Assembly (NCBI GenBank): GCA_036306585.1
Contig: JAXJZF010000007.1
Location: 1 to 64,000 of the forward strand
Length of the DNA: 64,000 nucleotides
Direction: 5' to 3'
Source of the DNA: Aphodovivens sp036306585
Lineage (GTDB): Bacteria; Actinomycetota; Coriobacteriia; Coriobacteriales; Eggerthellaceae
The translations under genes and the position numbers were made by a program. The notes under the pieces are model-generated. The model searched no databases. It was not told the origin of the DNA and saw only the letters and a list, made by a program, of their open reading frames with translations. Positions 8,153 to 15,004 of the stretch are shown piece after piece (position 1 is the first letter of the stretch; each line of letters begins with the position of its first letter).

Positions 8153-8536
8153 CTACAGCCGTGCCGCCAGCTGCTGTCCGGCGAGCGCGGCGACCAGGCA
8201 CGCAGCACAGCTCGCCACCATATAGGCACCTGCCACCAGCACGTCGCCACGCTGGATGAGCTGCAACGATTCCCATGTGAACGTCGAGAATGTGGTGAAT
8301 CCGCCGCACACCCCCGTCATCAGGAACAGCAGCGCCCTGCCGTCCAAGCCCTCGTGGCGCAGAAACAGCGTGGCGATAAAAGCGATGGCGAACCCGCCCA
8401 CGACGTTGATGGCGAACGTACCCAGCGGGAAGCCGGAGGCGTGCGCCGGGATGGCAAGCCCCATCAAATAGCGGGTGATCGCGCCCACGCACCCGCCCGC
8501 CCCCACGAACAGGCAGTTCATCAGCACATCCGTCAT
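8153..8536 (-). CDS. crcB: Fluoride channel CrcB/Fluc
   Basis: A 127-residue protein with four membrane helices that works as a dual-topology dimer exporting fluoride. Visible family features are GAGGCVGAITRY near the N-terminus, the GTFAINVVGGFAIAF helix with its conserved Asn, and the Thr/Phe-rich TGVCGGFTTFSTFTWE segment. The ATG at 8536 was preferred to the longer frame because the protein then begins right before the first helix. Only one crcB is present, so a homodimer is likely. I searched the leader for a fluoride riboswitch core and did not see one. Confidence 0.93.
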   Translation of the reverse strand: MTDVLMNCLFVGAGGCVGAITRYLMGLAIPAHASGFPLGTFAINVVGGFAIAFIATLFLRHEGLDGRALLFLMTGVCGGFTTFSTFTWESLQLIQRGDVLVAGAYMVASCAACLVAALAGQQLAARL

Positions 8537-8777
8537 CCCAGACCCCCGTTTCCCTTGATCGATCGGTCGCATTCCCCGCGACGCGGCTCCGCCCCGCAAG
8601 CGGCAGCCGCTGCGCAGTTATTCGATTTCGTACTTATAGCGCAAATTCGCCCGGATCGCACCGGGAAATCCCCCATGCGCTATGATGCAAGCCGCGCACT
8701 GCCGCACGCTCACGGGTGCGCCCCGCTTCGGGCCGAACGCGCCCCGTCGCCGCCAAACCGCGGAAAGGAAGCCTGCC

Positions 8778-9773
8778 ATGCATTTCGCCCAAGTCCACAC
8801 CGCCCCCGACGTATACCGGATCAGGGTGCCGTTCGACAACTACAAGCTCGACTCCATGAACTGCTACGTGGTGAAGGACGGCGAGGACGCGCTCGTGGTG
8901 GACACCGGCGCCCCCGCCGATGAGAGCCGGAACTACCTGTGCGCCGCGCTCGATGAGCTGAGGGTGGACCCGCAACGTGCCTCGTTCTTCCTCACGCACC
9001 TGCACTTGGACCATGCGGGCCTGGTCGACGCCGTCGTGGGCCCCGAGGCACCGCTGTACGTCAACGAGCGCGACTTCCGGCGCATCCAGCCCGACGAGGT
9101 GCAGCGCCGCTACGAGGAGCTGTACCGGGCGCTCGTCGCCGAAGGCGCGGATGCTGATTCCGCGCGGTGCTCCATCGAGTCGCGCAAGCAGTTCTCCCAC
9201 ATCATCCAGAAGAATCACGACGTGCGCTTCGTGCACGAGGGGGACGGTATCTCTGTGGGGCGCTATCTGTTCCGCGTGGTGGACACTGCCGGCCACACCC
9301 CTGGCCACCAGGCGCTGTACCATCCGGAATCAGGTGTGCTGTTCAGCGGCGACCATATCCTGTTCGTGATGTCGCCGGGCATGGGTCTGTTCCTTCCCGA
9401 CGGCGACAGCGTGCAAACCTACCTGGACAACCTGCAGAAGGTGCGCGACCTGGATGTCAGGCTGCTGTGCCACTCGCACGGCCCGCTGCATGACGGCGTG
9501 AACGAGCGCATCGACTATCTGATGAGCCACCAGCGCAAACGCGCCGAACGCGCGCTGTCGCTGATGCGCGAAACCCCCGGCGCGACCGGGTTCGAGATCA
9601 CCCAGCGCATCGGGTTCAAGCTCCCCTTCGTCACCTGGGACGAGATCCCCTGCGTGCAGCGGCTCACGGTCATGGAGATCGGCGCCGCGTTCTTGCGTCA
9701 CCTGGAAAAGCGCGGGGCGGTGCGCCACGAGCTGGACGATGACGGCGTCAAACGCTATTGGGCTTGCAAGTAG
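8778..9773 (+). CDS. Metallo-beta-lactamase-fold hydrolase
   Basis: A 331-residue soluble hydrolase. The MBL metal motif THLHLDHAG (His74, His76, Asp78, His79) is intact, with later ligands in DTAGHTPGH, FSGDHIL and CHSHGP. The C-terminal region (about 240-331) is a winged-helix-like domain with LMRETPGATGFEITQRIGFK, as in LACTB2-type and related MBL proteins. The substrate is not predictable; hydroxyacylglutathione or acyl-thioester hydrolysis is common in the family. The ATG at 8778 is preceded by GGAAAGGAAGCCTGCC. The next gene, a PadR regulator, is on the same strand 210 bases further. Confidence 0.88.
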   Translation: MHFAQVHTAPDVYRIRVPFDNYKLDSMNCYVVKDGEDALVVDTGAPADESRNYLCAALDELRVDPQRASFFLTHLHLDHAGLVDAVVGPEAPLYVNERDFRRIQPDEVQRRYEELYRALVAEGADADSARCSIESRKQFSHIIQKNHDVRFVHEGDGISVGRYLFRVVDTAGHTPGHQALYHPESGVLFSGDHILFVMSPGMGLFLPDGDSVQTYLDNLQKVRDLDVRLLCHSHGPLHDGVNERIDYLMSHQRKRAERALSLMRETPGATGFEITQRIGFKLPFVTWDEIPCVQRLTVMEIGAAFLRHLEKRGAVRHELDDDGVKRYWACK

Positions 9774-9983
9774 ACCCGATGCACCAGGGTGATAGGCACC
9801 GTGCGCAGATCGCAAGCAGCGAGCCGCGCGCCCCGAAAGCAACGTTTCCGGCAGATTCGAAGAAATATTGGCGCTTTGCCACTATTTATGGGATGATGTT
9901 CAACGTGCTATCAGACCGAAACGGCGACGGCAAGCGCAGATGCAGCCGCATGCCGCGACCATACAAAAAAGGGGGAACACGGA

Positions 9984-10421
9984 ATGTGGAGTTCATGCCA
10001 TCCGAAATCCGATGAAGATCTAAAAGAATGCGCTGAGCTGGGTAAATCGCTTAATCGTCTGTCCCAGCCCACCATCCTCACCATCCTTGCCGCCAATGAC
10101 AAGCCCATGCACGGCTACATCATCGTGCAGCAGGCGGCCCATTCGCCCATGTTCGGCGGGAAGAAGCCCGACGCCACCGGCATCTACCGCGCCCTCAAGC
10201 GCATGGAAGAAGCCGAACTGGTCACCTCCGAGTGGGAGACCCCCGAAGAGGGCTCGGCGAAACGCCTGTTCACGCTTACAGACAAGGGCCGTCACTGCCT
10301 GCGCCGCTGGATCGACGCGCTGGCATGCTACGGGCTAACGCTGGAAGAGCTGCGCGCCCAGGCCGCGCAGGCGCTGGGCATCGATCTGCCCGACGCGCCC
10401 GTCTGCTCCCACGAGGGCTAG
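9984..10421 (+). CDS. PadR-family transcriptional regulator
   Basis: A 145-residue winged-helix regulator. Residues about 24-110 show the PadR pattern: LSQPTILTILAANDKPMHGY, then TGIYRALKRMEEAELVTSEW as recognition helix and wing entry, then RLFTLTDKGR. The PadR C-terminal dimerisation helix is short. A 24-residue Cys-containing leader precedes the domain (CHPKSDEDLKECAELG), so redox or metal sensing is conceivable. The ATG at 9984 follows AAGGGGGAACACGGA. Targets are unknown; the flanking MBL hydrolase and flavin-reductase-like genes are candidates. A terminator follows at 10452. Confidence 0.88.
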   Translation: MWSSCHPKSDEDLKECAELGKSLNRLSQPTILTILAANDKPMHGYIIVQQAAHSPMFGGKKPDATGIYRALKRMEEAELVTSEWETPEEGSAKRLFTLTDKGRHCLRRWIDALACYGLTLEELRAQAAQALGIDLPDAPVCSHEG

Positions 10422-10451
10422 ACGCCCGGAAGACGATTTTGCAGGATCGAG

Positions 10452-10476
10452 CGCCCGCTTCCCGCGGGCGTTTTCT
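10452..10476 (+). terminator. Rho-independent terminator after the PadR gene
   Basis: CGCCCGC and GCGGGCG arms with a 5-base loop, followed by TTTT, 30 bases past the PadR stop. Confidence 0.8.
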
Positions 10477-10506
10477 GTAGGGACCGGCACAAGCAGAAAG
10501 GCAACC

Positions 10507-11073
10507 ATGGACACCGCGCATCAGCATCCCTTCGACCCCGCCCTGAAGCCCATCGAGGGCCGTGACGTAGCCGCTTCCGGCGGCCCGCATCCCATCGCCA
10601 TCATCGGCGGGCGCGCAGGCGACGAGATCTGCTTCGCCACGGTAGCCTGGAACATGCCGGCATCGCACAAACCGCCCATGATCGCGTTCGCGCTGCGTGC
10701 CAAATCGCGCACGTTCCAGCTAGTGGAGCAGTCTCAGGCGTTCACCATCAGCACGCCGGATGCGGCACTTGCCGATGCGGTGAACGAATGCGGGAACAAA
10801 ACCGGCAATATGGTGGACAAAAGCGCGTTGGTGGAGTGGTCGCTGCTGCCCGATGCCGGTAACGGCGACGCAACCGCACTTCCCGCGCTGGCCGGCGCCC
10901 TCACCGTGCTGGAGTGCCGCGTCACGGGCATCCAACCCGCCGGCGATCATATGCTCATCGTGGGAGAAGTGAAGCGCGCCTGGTCACGAGCCGGCTTCGA
11001 CGACCGCGGCCGCATCGATGCCACCGATGCCCTGCTTTGCGTGCAGCACGACCTGTTCGCAACCGTGCGCTAA
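10507..11073 (+). CDS. Flavin-reductase-like FMN-binding protein
   Basis: A 188-residue protein of the flavin reductase/FMN-binding split-barrel family (Flr-like). Recognisable parts are GGPHPIAIIGGRAGDEICFATVAW at the FMN site (only partly quoted motifs: PIAIIGG, ATVAWNMPASHKPP), FALRAKSRTFQLVEQS, and FTISTPDAALADAVNECG with KTGNMVDKS, which is typical of anaerobe members that shuttle electrons as flavoredoxins. The role is therefore flavin-mediated electron transfer or flavin reduction. It starts at ATG 10507 with AGAAAGGCAACC upstream and lies just after the PadR terminator, so it is its own unit. Confidence 0.85.
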   Translation: MDTAHQHPFDPALKPIEGRDVAASGGPHPIAIIGGRAGDEICFATVAWNMPASHKPPMIAFALRAKSRTFQLVEQSQAFTISTPDAALADAVNECGNKTGNMVDKSALVEWSLLPDAGNGDATALPALAGALTVLECRVTGIQPAGDHMLIVGEVKRAWSRAGFDDRGRIDATDALLCVQHDLFATVR

Positions 11074-11086
11074 CGCACCGGAGTGC

Positions 11087-11521
11087 CTACTCCCCCAGCT
11101 TCTTCCCCATGGGCTGGGGCTTGCATTCGTCCACCAGCGTGCAAACGCGGCAATCCTCCGCCACATCCAGGCACACGTCTTCCCAAGGGATGGCGTGGTA
11201 CCCCAGATTTTCATAAAAGCCCACCGACGACCCGCGCGCCACGAAGCGCAGCTCGCCATGCGCCGCCAGCGCCTCGTCCATGAGTGCGCGGCCCACGCCG
11301 TAGCCGCGCCACGTGGGGTAAGTGACCACCGGGTTCACGTGGGCGACGCCTTCGGGGCTGAATGCCAGCCGCAGGTACCCCACGATCTCCCCAGCCGCGT
11401 TCACCGCCACGCGGATACTCTCCACCGAGGGAAACGCATCCATCCCCTCCTGGTAATTGTACGCGTTCAGCGTGGGCAGATCGTCTTCCCGCGCATCACG
11501 GATGCTGAATAGGTCCGTCAA
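11087..11521 (-). CDS. GNAT-family N-acetyltransferase
   Basis: A 144-residue single-domain acetyltransferase. The acetyl-CoA loop is VVTYPTWRGYGVGRALMDEALA (motif V..YPTWRGYGVGRAL), and the beta-bulge strand with FYENLGYHAIPWED closes the fold. A cysteine pair near the end (CRVC plus DECKPQP) is unusual for the family. The substrate is not predictable. It converges with the flavin-reductase-like gene, with only 13 bases between the stops, and lies downstream of the DUF169 gene on the same strand with a 12-base gap, so it is likely the second gene of that unit. Confidence 0.88.
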   Translation of the reverse strand: MTDLFSIRDAREDDLPTLNAYNYQEGMDAFPSVESIRVAVNAAGEIVGYLRLAFSPEGVAHVNPVVTYPTWRGYGVGRALMDEALAAHGELRFVARGSSVGFYENLGYHAIPWEDVCLDVAEDCRVCTLVDECKPQPMGKKLGE

Positions 11522-11533
11522 GGCAACCCTTCC

Positions 11534-12508
11534 TTACATGATGGGGGGCACGTAGATTTTCATGCGGGAATGCGGGATGGCCTTTTTCGCAAGCTCGGTG
11601 AGGCCCTTCACCACGGTGGGCAGCTTGTCGGTGGGAATACCCATGAACATCATGTCCTCGCCGATATCGCTGGCGGCGCGGCAGCCGTAGCAGCCGAACG
11701 TGATGTTGGGCTCGCCATCGCGCAAGGGGATGAGCACCGCCTCCACGCACATGGAGTTGTAACCGGACGCATGGAAGTCGAAGCGATGGCCGGTATAGTA
11801 GCTCATGGACATGCACAGCCACATCATCTGCTCGGGCGTGCCGGTGAACACCACCACTTCAGGCACGCGCACCGTCTTGTCCAGCGGCGCGACGTAGGTG
11901 GCACGACGGCTGTGCGGCGGCAGCGTGGGGCGCTCGGCCACCATCTGGGCGGCGGCTTCGGCGGTGTCCAGCTTATGGAACAGCACGTAGATCTCGCCGG
12001 TGGCCAGCTTCTCGGGAACGCCGGTCATGCCGAAAATGGAGGTGCCGTCGGGACAGGAGTGTTTGCTGGGCGGCATGAGGATGCTCGCTCCACGGCGCGC
12101 CGCCATGAGCGCCTGGCAGAAGCGCAGGTTCTCGGGGGGCATGGGCACGTCGGGCAGCAGTTCGCCGGCTTCGATGAGGCTCACGGCCACCGGTTGCCAG
12201 CGCAACCCCAGCTTCTCCATAATGATGCGCTGCCACTCGGCATACTGTTTGTGCAACTCGTCGCTGATGGGTTCAGCACGGTCTTCATCGGCGAACGGAT
12301 CGTACACCGCGTCGCCGGTGGCCTCCACCGTCAATGCGCGCTGTGGGCAATTGCCCGAGCAGGTCTGGCAGCCCACGCACGTGTCGATATCGACGACGAC
12401 CGGGTATCCCTCCGCGCCGATCTCGATGGTGTCGCACGGACAGAACGCTACGCACAGGCCGCATTTCACGCAGCGGTTGGCGTCATGCAGAATCCTATAG
12501 TCAGCCAT
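11534..12508 (-). CDS. Ferredoxin-DUF169 fusion protein
   Basis: A 324-residue protein. Residues 1-70 are a two-cluster ferredoxin domain (CVKCGLCVAFCPCDT, then CVGCQTCSGNCPQ). The rest matches the DUF169 pattern, with WQPVAVSLIEAGELLP, FCQALMAARRGAS, and KHSCPDGTSIFG, then TYVAPLDKT and GCYGCRAASDIGED. DUF169 proteins occur in anaerobes, often beside methyltransferases or redox enzymes, and have no established activity. The ATG at 12508 places the first cysteine motif near residue 13, normal for ferredoxins. The terminator at 12569-12598 separates it from the radical SAM gene upstream. Confidence 0.85.
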   Translation of the reverse strand: MADYRILHDANRCVKCGLCVAFCPCDTIEIGAEGYPVVVDIDTCVGCQTCSGNCPQRALTVEATGDAVYDPFADEDRAEPISDELHKQYAEWQRIIMEKLGLRWQPVAVSLIEAGELLPDVPMPPENLRFCQALMAARRGASILMPPSKHSCPDGTSIFGMTGVPEKLATGEIYVLFHKLDTAEAAAQMVAERPTLPPHSRRATYVAPLDKTVRVPEVVVFTGTPEQMMWLCMSMSYYTGHRFDFHASGYNSMCVEAVLIPLRDGEPNITFGCYGCRAASDIGEDMMFMGIPTDKLPTVVKGLTELAKKAIPHSRMKIYVPPIM

Positions 12509-12568
12509 TATCGCCTCTCGTCCATAATAACCGGTATTCCCTCTTGGATAGTAGATCACATCTTATAT

Positions 12569-12598
12569 GAAAAAGGGGCCCTTGCAAGCAAGGGCCCC
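12569..12598 (-). terminator. Rho-independent terminator after the radical SAM gene
   Basis: Perfect 11-base arms GGGGCCCTTGC/GCAAGGGCCCC with a 2-base spacer, followed on the minus strand by TTTTT. It sits 26 bases after the stop at 12624 and ends the DUF2064-radical SAM unit. Confidence 0.88.
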
Positions 12599-12623
12599 GA
12601 ACCTGCACATTCTCTACCGCAGC

Positions 12624-13991
12624 CTAGCGCAGCTCCTCCTTGCACCAAGGCGGATAGACGCGGCGCCCATCAGCGTCGGTGAGATGGTACGAACAGAAGG
12701 GGATGGCGCGCCCATCGGGCACGGTCACCATCATGGAGCACTCGCGCAGGCGCTGCACATCCATGGAATAGGCGTCCATGTAGTTCATGATGATGATGGA
12801 CAGACCGTCCTTCACCTTCACGCCGCGCTTGGACAGGATATCCAGGAAGACCGAGCCCTGCGGGCTGTCGGGGCTGTAACCCTCGCGGTATTCCTCGGGC
12901 GTGAGCAGCTGCGTGGCGGGCACGAAGCCGCTTGCATGGGTGGCGTCGTCGGTATGCACCAAGAACACACCGGTGTCGCACAGCGGGTTGGAGCAACCCA
13001 GCGGCCAGATGTCGCGCGGCTCGATGAGCCCTTGCGACTGCTCGGCCAGCTTGAAGATGACATCGCCCGCCGTCAGCTGCATGGCGCGCTCGGCCTCGAA
13101 GCGGCCCGAGACGAACGCGGGCTGCAGCGCCAGGCCGGCAACAACGTCGGAGTTCTCCAAGCTGAAGCGCAACAGGTCGCCCAGCTGGTTGTCGTTCAAG
13201 CCAGCAACCACCGCCACGGACAGCACGCACTGGATGCCCACCTCGCGGCAGCGCTCGATGACGCGCAGCTTGATGTCCAGGATGTCGCGACCGCACGTGC
13301 CTTCGTACACATCGCCGGTCAACCCATCGAACGACAGGTACACGCCCGTCAAGCCAGCGCCCACCAAATCTTCCAGATATCCCGGGCGCGACGCGATAAC
13401 CAGGCCGTTGGTGTTCACCTCGATGCCCCAGAAGCCCTTCTCTCGACCATGGTAGATGATCTCAGGGAGGTCCTTGCGGCAGGTGGGCTCGCCGCCAGTC
13501 AGCTGCACGGCGCCGTCAGTGCCCACGGCATTGGCGATGACGTCGTACATGGCGTCGATCTCGTCCATGGTGGGGTCGTCGTCGCCGTTCTCCGAGCTCA
13601 TGAAGCACACCGGACAATGCAGGTTACAGCTTTTGGTCACTTCGATCTCCAGCAGCGTGCCGCGACGCTCGTGGCGCGAGCAGGTGCCGCATCCGAACGG
13701 ACAGGGCGTGCTCGCAGGGATGGTGTTGCGGGGTGCCGTCTTGGGGAACGCCTCGGACATGAGCCATTGGTAGTGGCCGGCATCGGGCCACACGCGCGTG
13801 GTCAGCGGACCATGGTCGGGGCAGGTGCGCTGCATCCACACCGTGCCCGCATCGTCGGCGTACACGTCGGCCCTCAGCTCGCGCAGGCACTCCGGGCACA
13901 GCGCGATGGTATCGTGCAGGTGCCGGTGGCCGGCACTATGCGGCGCGCTGCCCTCAGCGGAGACGTGCGCGACCTTCACCGTTTCGTTCAT
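12624..13991 (-). CDS. Radical SAM protein of the Tes/TrsS-like group
   Basis: A 455-residue radical SAM enzyme with the cluster motif CNLHCPVC (Cys122, 126, 129) and the SAM-binding GGEPT at 166-170. Upstream it has an extra metal-binding module: CPEC (32-35), TCPDHGPL (Cys57), and CPFGCGTCSRH (Cys97, 101, 104). This N-terminal arrangement is the one known from the archaeal tetraether synthase Tes/MJ0619 group and the related TrsS radical SAM proteins, which use additional Fe-S clusters. The chemistry here is unknown; C-C coupling or methylation-type reactions are possible. It starts 9 bases after the DUF2064 gene and is surely co-transcribed with it. Confidence 0.85.
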   Translation of the reverse strand: MNETVKVAHVSAEGSAPHSAGHRHLHDTIALCPECLRELRADVYADDAGTVWMQRTCPDHGPLTTRVWPDAGHYQWLMSEAFPKTAPRNTIPASTPCPFGCGTCSRHERRGTLLEIEVTKSCNLHCPVCFMSSENGDDDPTMDEIDAMYDVIANAVGTDGAVQLTGGEPTCRKDLPEIIYHGREKGFWGIEVNTNGLVIASRPGYLEDLVGAGLTGVYLSFDGLTGDVYEGTCGRDILDIKLRVIERCREVGIQCVLSVAVVAGLNDNQLGDLLRFSLENSDVVAGLALQPAFVSGRFEAERAMQLTAGDVIFKLAEQSQGLIEPRDIWPLGCSNPLCDTGVFLVHTDDATHASGFVPATQLLTPEEYREGYSPDSPQGSVFLDILSKRGVKVKDGLSIIIMNYMDAYSMDVQRLRECSMMVTVPDGRAIPFCSYHLTDADGRRVYPPWCKEELR

Positions 13992-14000
13992 TTCGCTTCC

Positions 14001-14891
14001 CTACTCTTCTTCGGAGGTTTCGGCGTCCTCGGCTTCGTCCAAGTATTGGCGCGGATCGTGCTCCTCATTGGGCGGAGTGGACACGGTGATGCCGTACCAG
14101 TCGACCCAAGCCAGCACGCGCTTGGGGATGAACACGTCGTTTTGATACTTGCCCGCCTCGGCGATGGCGCGCATGCACGAGATAGCGTGCGCCAGGTCGG
14201 TGCGTTCGTCGATGTCGGCCACGGGTGAGAAGTACGCGGAGGGGATGTTGCCCTCCTTCAGCTTCTCGACGTAACCGTCGAGCGCCGGGCGCCCGTCCAT
14301 GTTGTAGTAGATGCCCTGATGATTGATGGGCGTGTTGTAGCTGAAGCCCACAAGCGAGGTGCCGCACTCCTGGCACGGCGCCTGCACGAACCCGGGCGTG
14401 CCCAGGCTCTGGAAGTAGTCGAGCCACTGGAATGCCTGTCTGATATGGGACTTCGGGAGCGTGGGGATGTCGCCGCCCACCGACACGATGTGTTCGTAGC
14501 CCATGTCGAATATCTGCTTGAACGCATAGTCGAAGTGGTCGTCGAACGTGGCGCCCTTGTCGGTGAGGTAGTGGATCTCCATCGGCCACGGACCGATCTC
14601 GTCGTAGGTGGCCTTCATGATGTCGAGGTCGGCAGCCGGGGTGGACACGAAGAAGTCGTAGGTGATCTTGTCCTTCGACGGGTCCTCCTTCACCGCCGCA
14701 TCGTTTTCCCACTGCATCTCGATGAGCGTGTGCATGCACAGCTCGGAAACGTCGTACAGGCAGTTCTTGTAGAAGTCCGCCGACTCCTCGGGGGTCATGA
14801 ACCCGCCGTGCTCGATAGTCAGGCGCGTCTTCACGCGGCCCGCCACTGGGGGCTTGCTGAATAGCAGCAGTGCCTGCTTCTTTTCCTCCAT
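14001..14891 (-). CDS. DUF2064 / TIGR04282-like glycosyltransferase-fold protein
   Basis: A 296-residue protein with the GT-A-like DUF2064 signature near its start, LLLFSKPPVAGRVKTRLT, and a GGDIPTLPKSHIRQAF segment matching the family's later acidic motif. In other bacteria this family is linked to arsenosugar biosynthesis and lies beside radical SAM genes; its biochemical activity is not well established. The ATG at 14891 is chosen over the upstream one because GAGGAGGACCAACTTT precedes it. It is followed 9 bases later by the radical SAM gene. A cysteine-rich patch (APCQECG) is an addition to the core. Confidence 0.82.
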   Translation of the reverse strand: MEEKKQALLLFSKPPVAGRVKTRLTIEHGGFMTPEESADFYKNCLYDVSELCMHTLIEMQWENDAAVKEDPSKDKITYDFFVSTPAADLDIMKATYDEIGPWPMEIHYLTDKGATFDDHFDYAFKQIFDMGYEHIVSVGGDIPTLPKSHIRQAFQWLDYFQSLGTPGFVQAPCQECGTSLVGFSYNTPINHQGIYYNMDGRPALDGYVEKLKEGNIPSAYFSPVADIDERTDLAHAISCMRAIAEAGKYQNDVFIPKRVLAWVDWYGITVSTPPNEEHDPRQYLDEAEDAETSEEE

Positions 14892-14913
14892 AAAGTTGGT
14901 CCTCCTCATCTAT

Positions 14914-14961
14914 GTTCGCGAGAGGCGGCGGGCGCCGTCTCTCCTCAAGGGTTTCGCGAAC
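14914..14961. repeat. Inverted repeat upstream of the DUF2064-radical SAM unit
   Basis: GTTCGCGA (14914-14921) and TCGCGAAC (14954-14961) enclose a further imperfect GC-rich hairpin. It lies between the molybdoenzyme stop and the DUF2064 start. There is no T tract, so an operator or mRNA-processing role is as likely as termination. Confidence 0.45.
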
Positions 14962-15004
14962 GTATCTTAGCAGTTCGCCCGGCGCTCGCCGAGCGCAGAG
15001 CCCT

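Noticed and set aside
8537..8777. Fluoride riboswitch before crcB
   Set aside because: The conserved core of the fluoride riboswitch could not be found in the leader on the minus strand.
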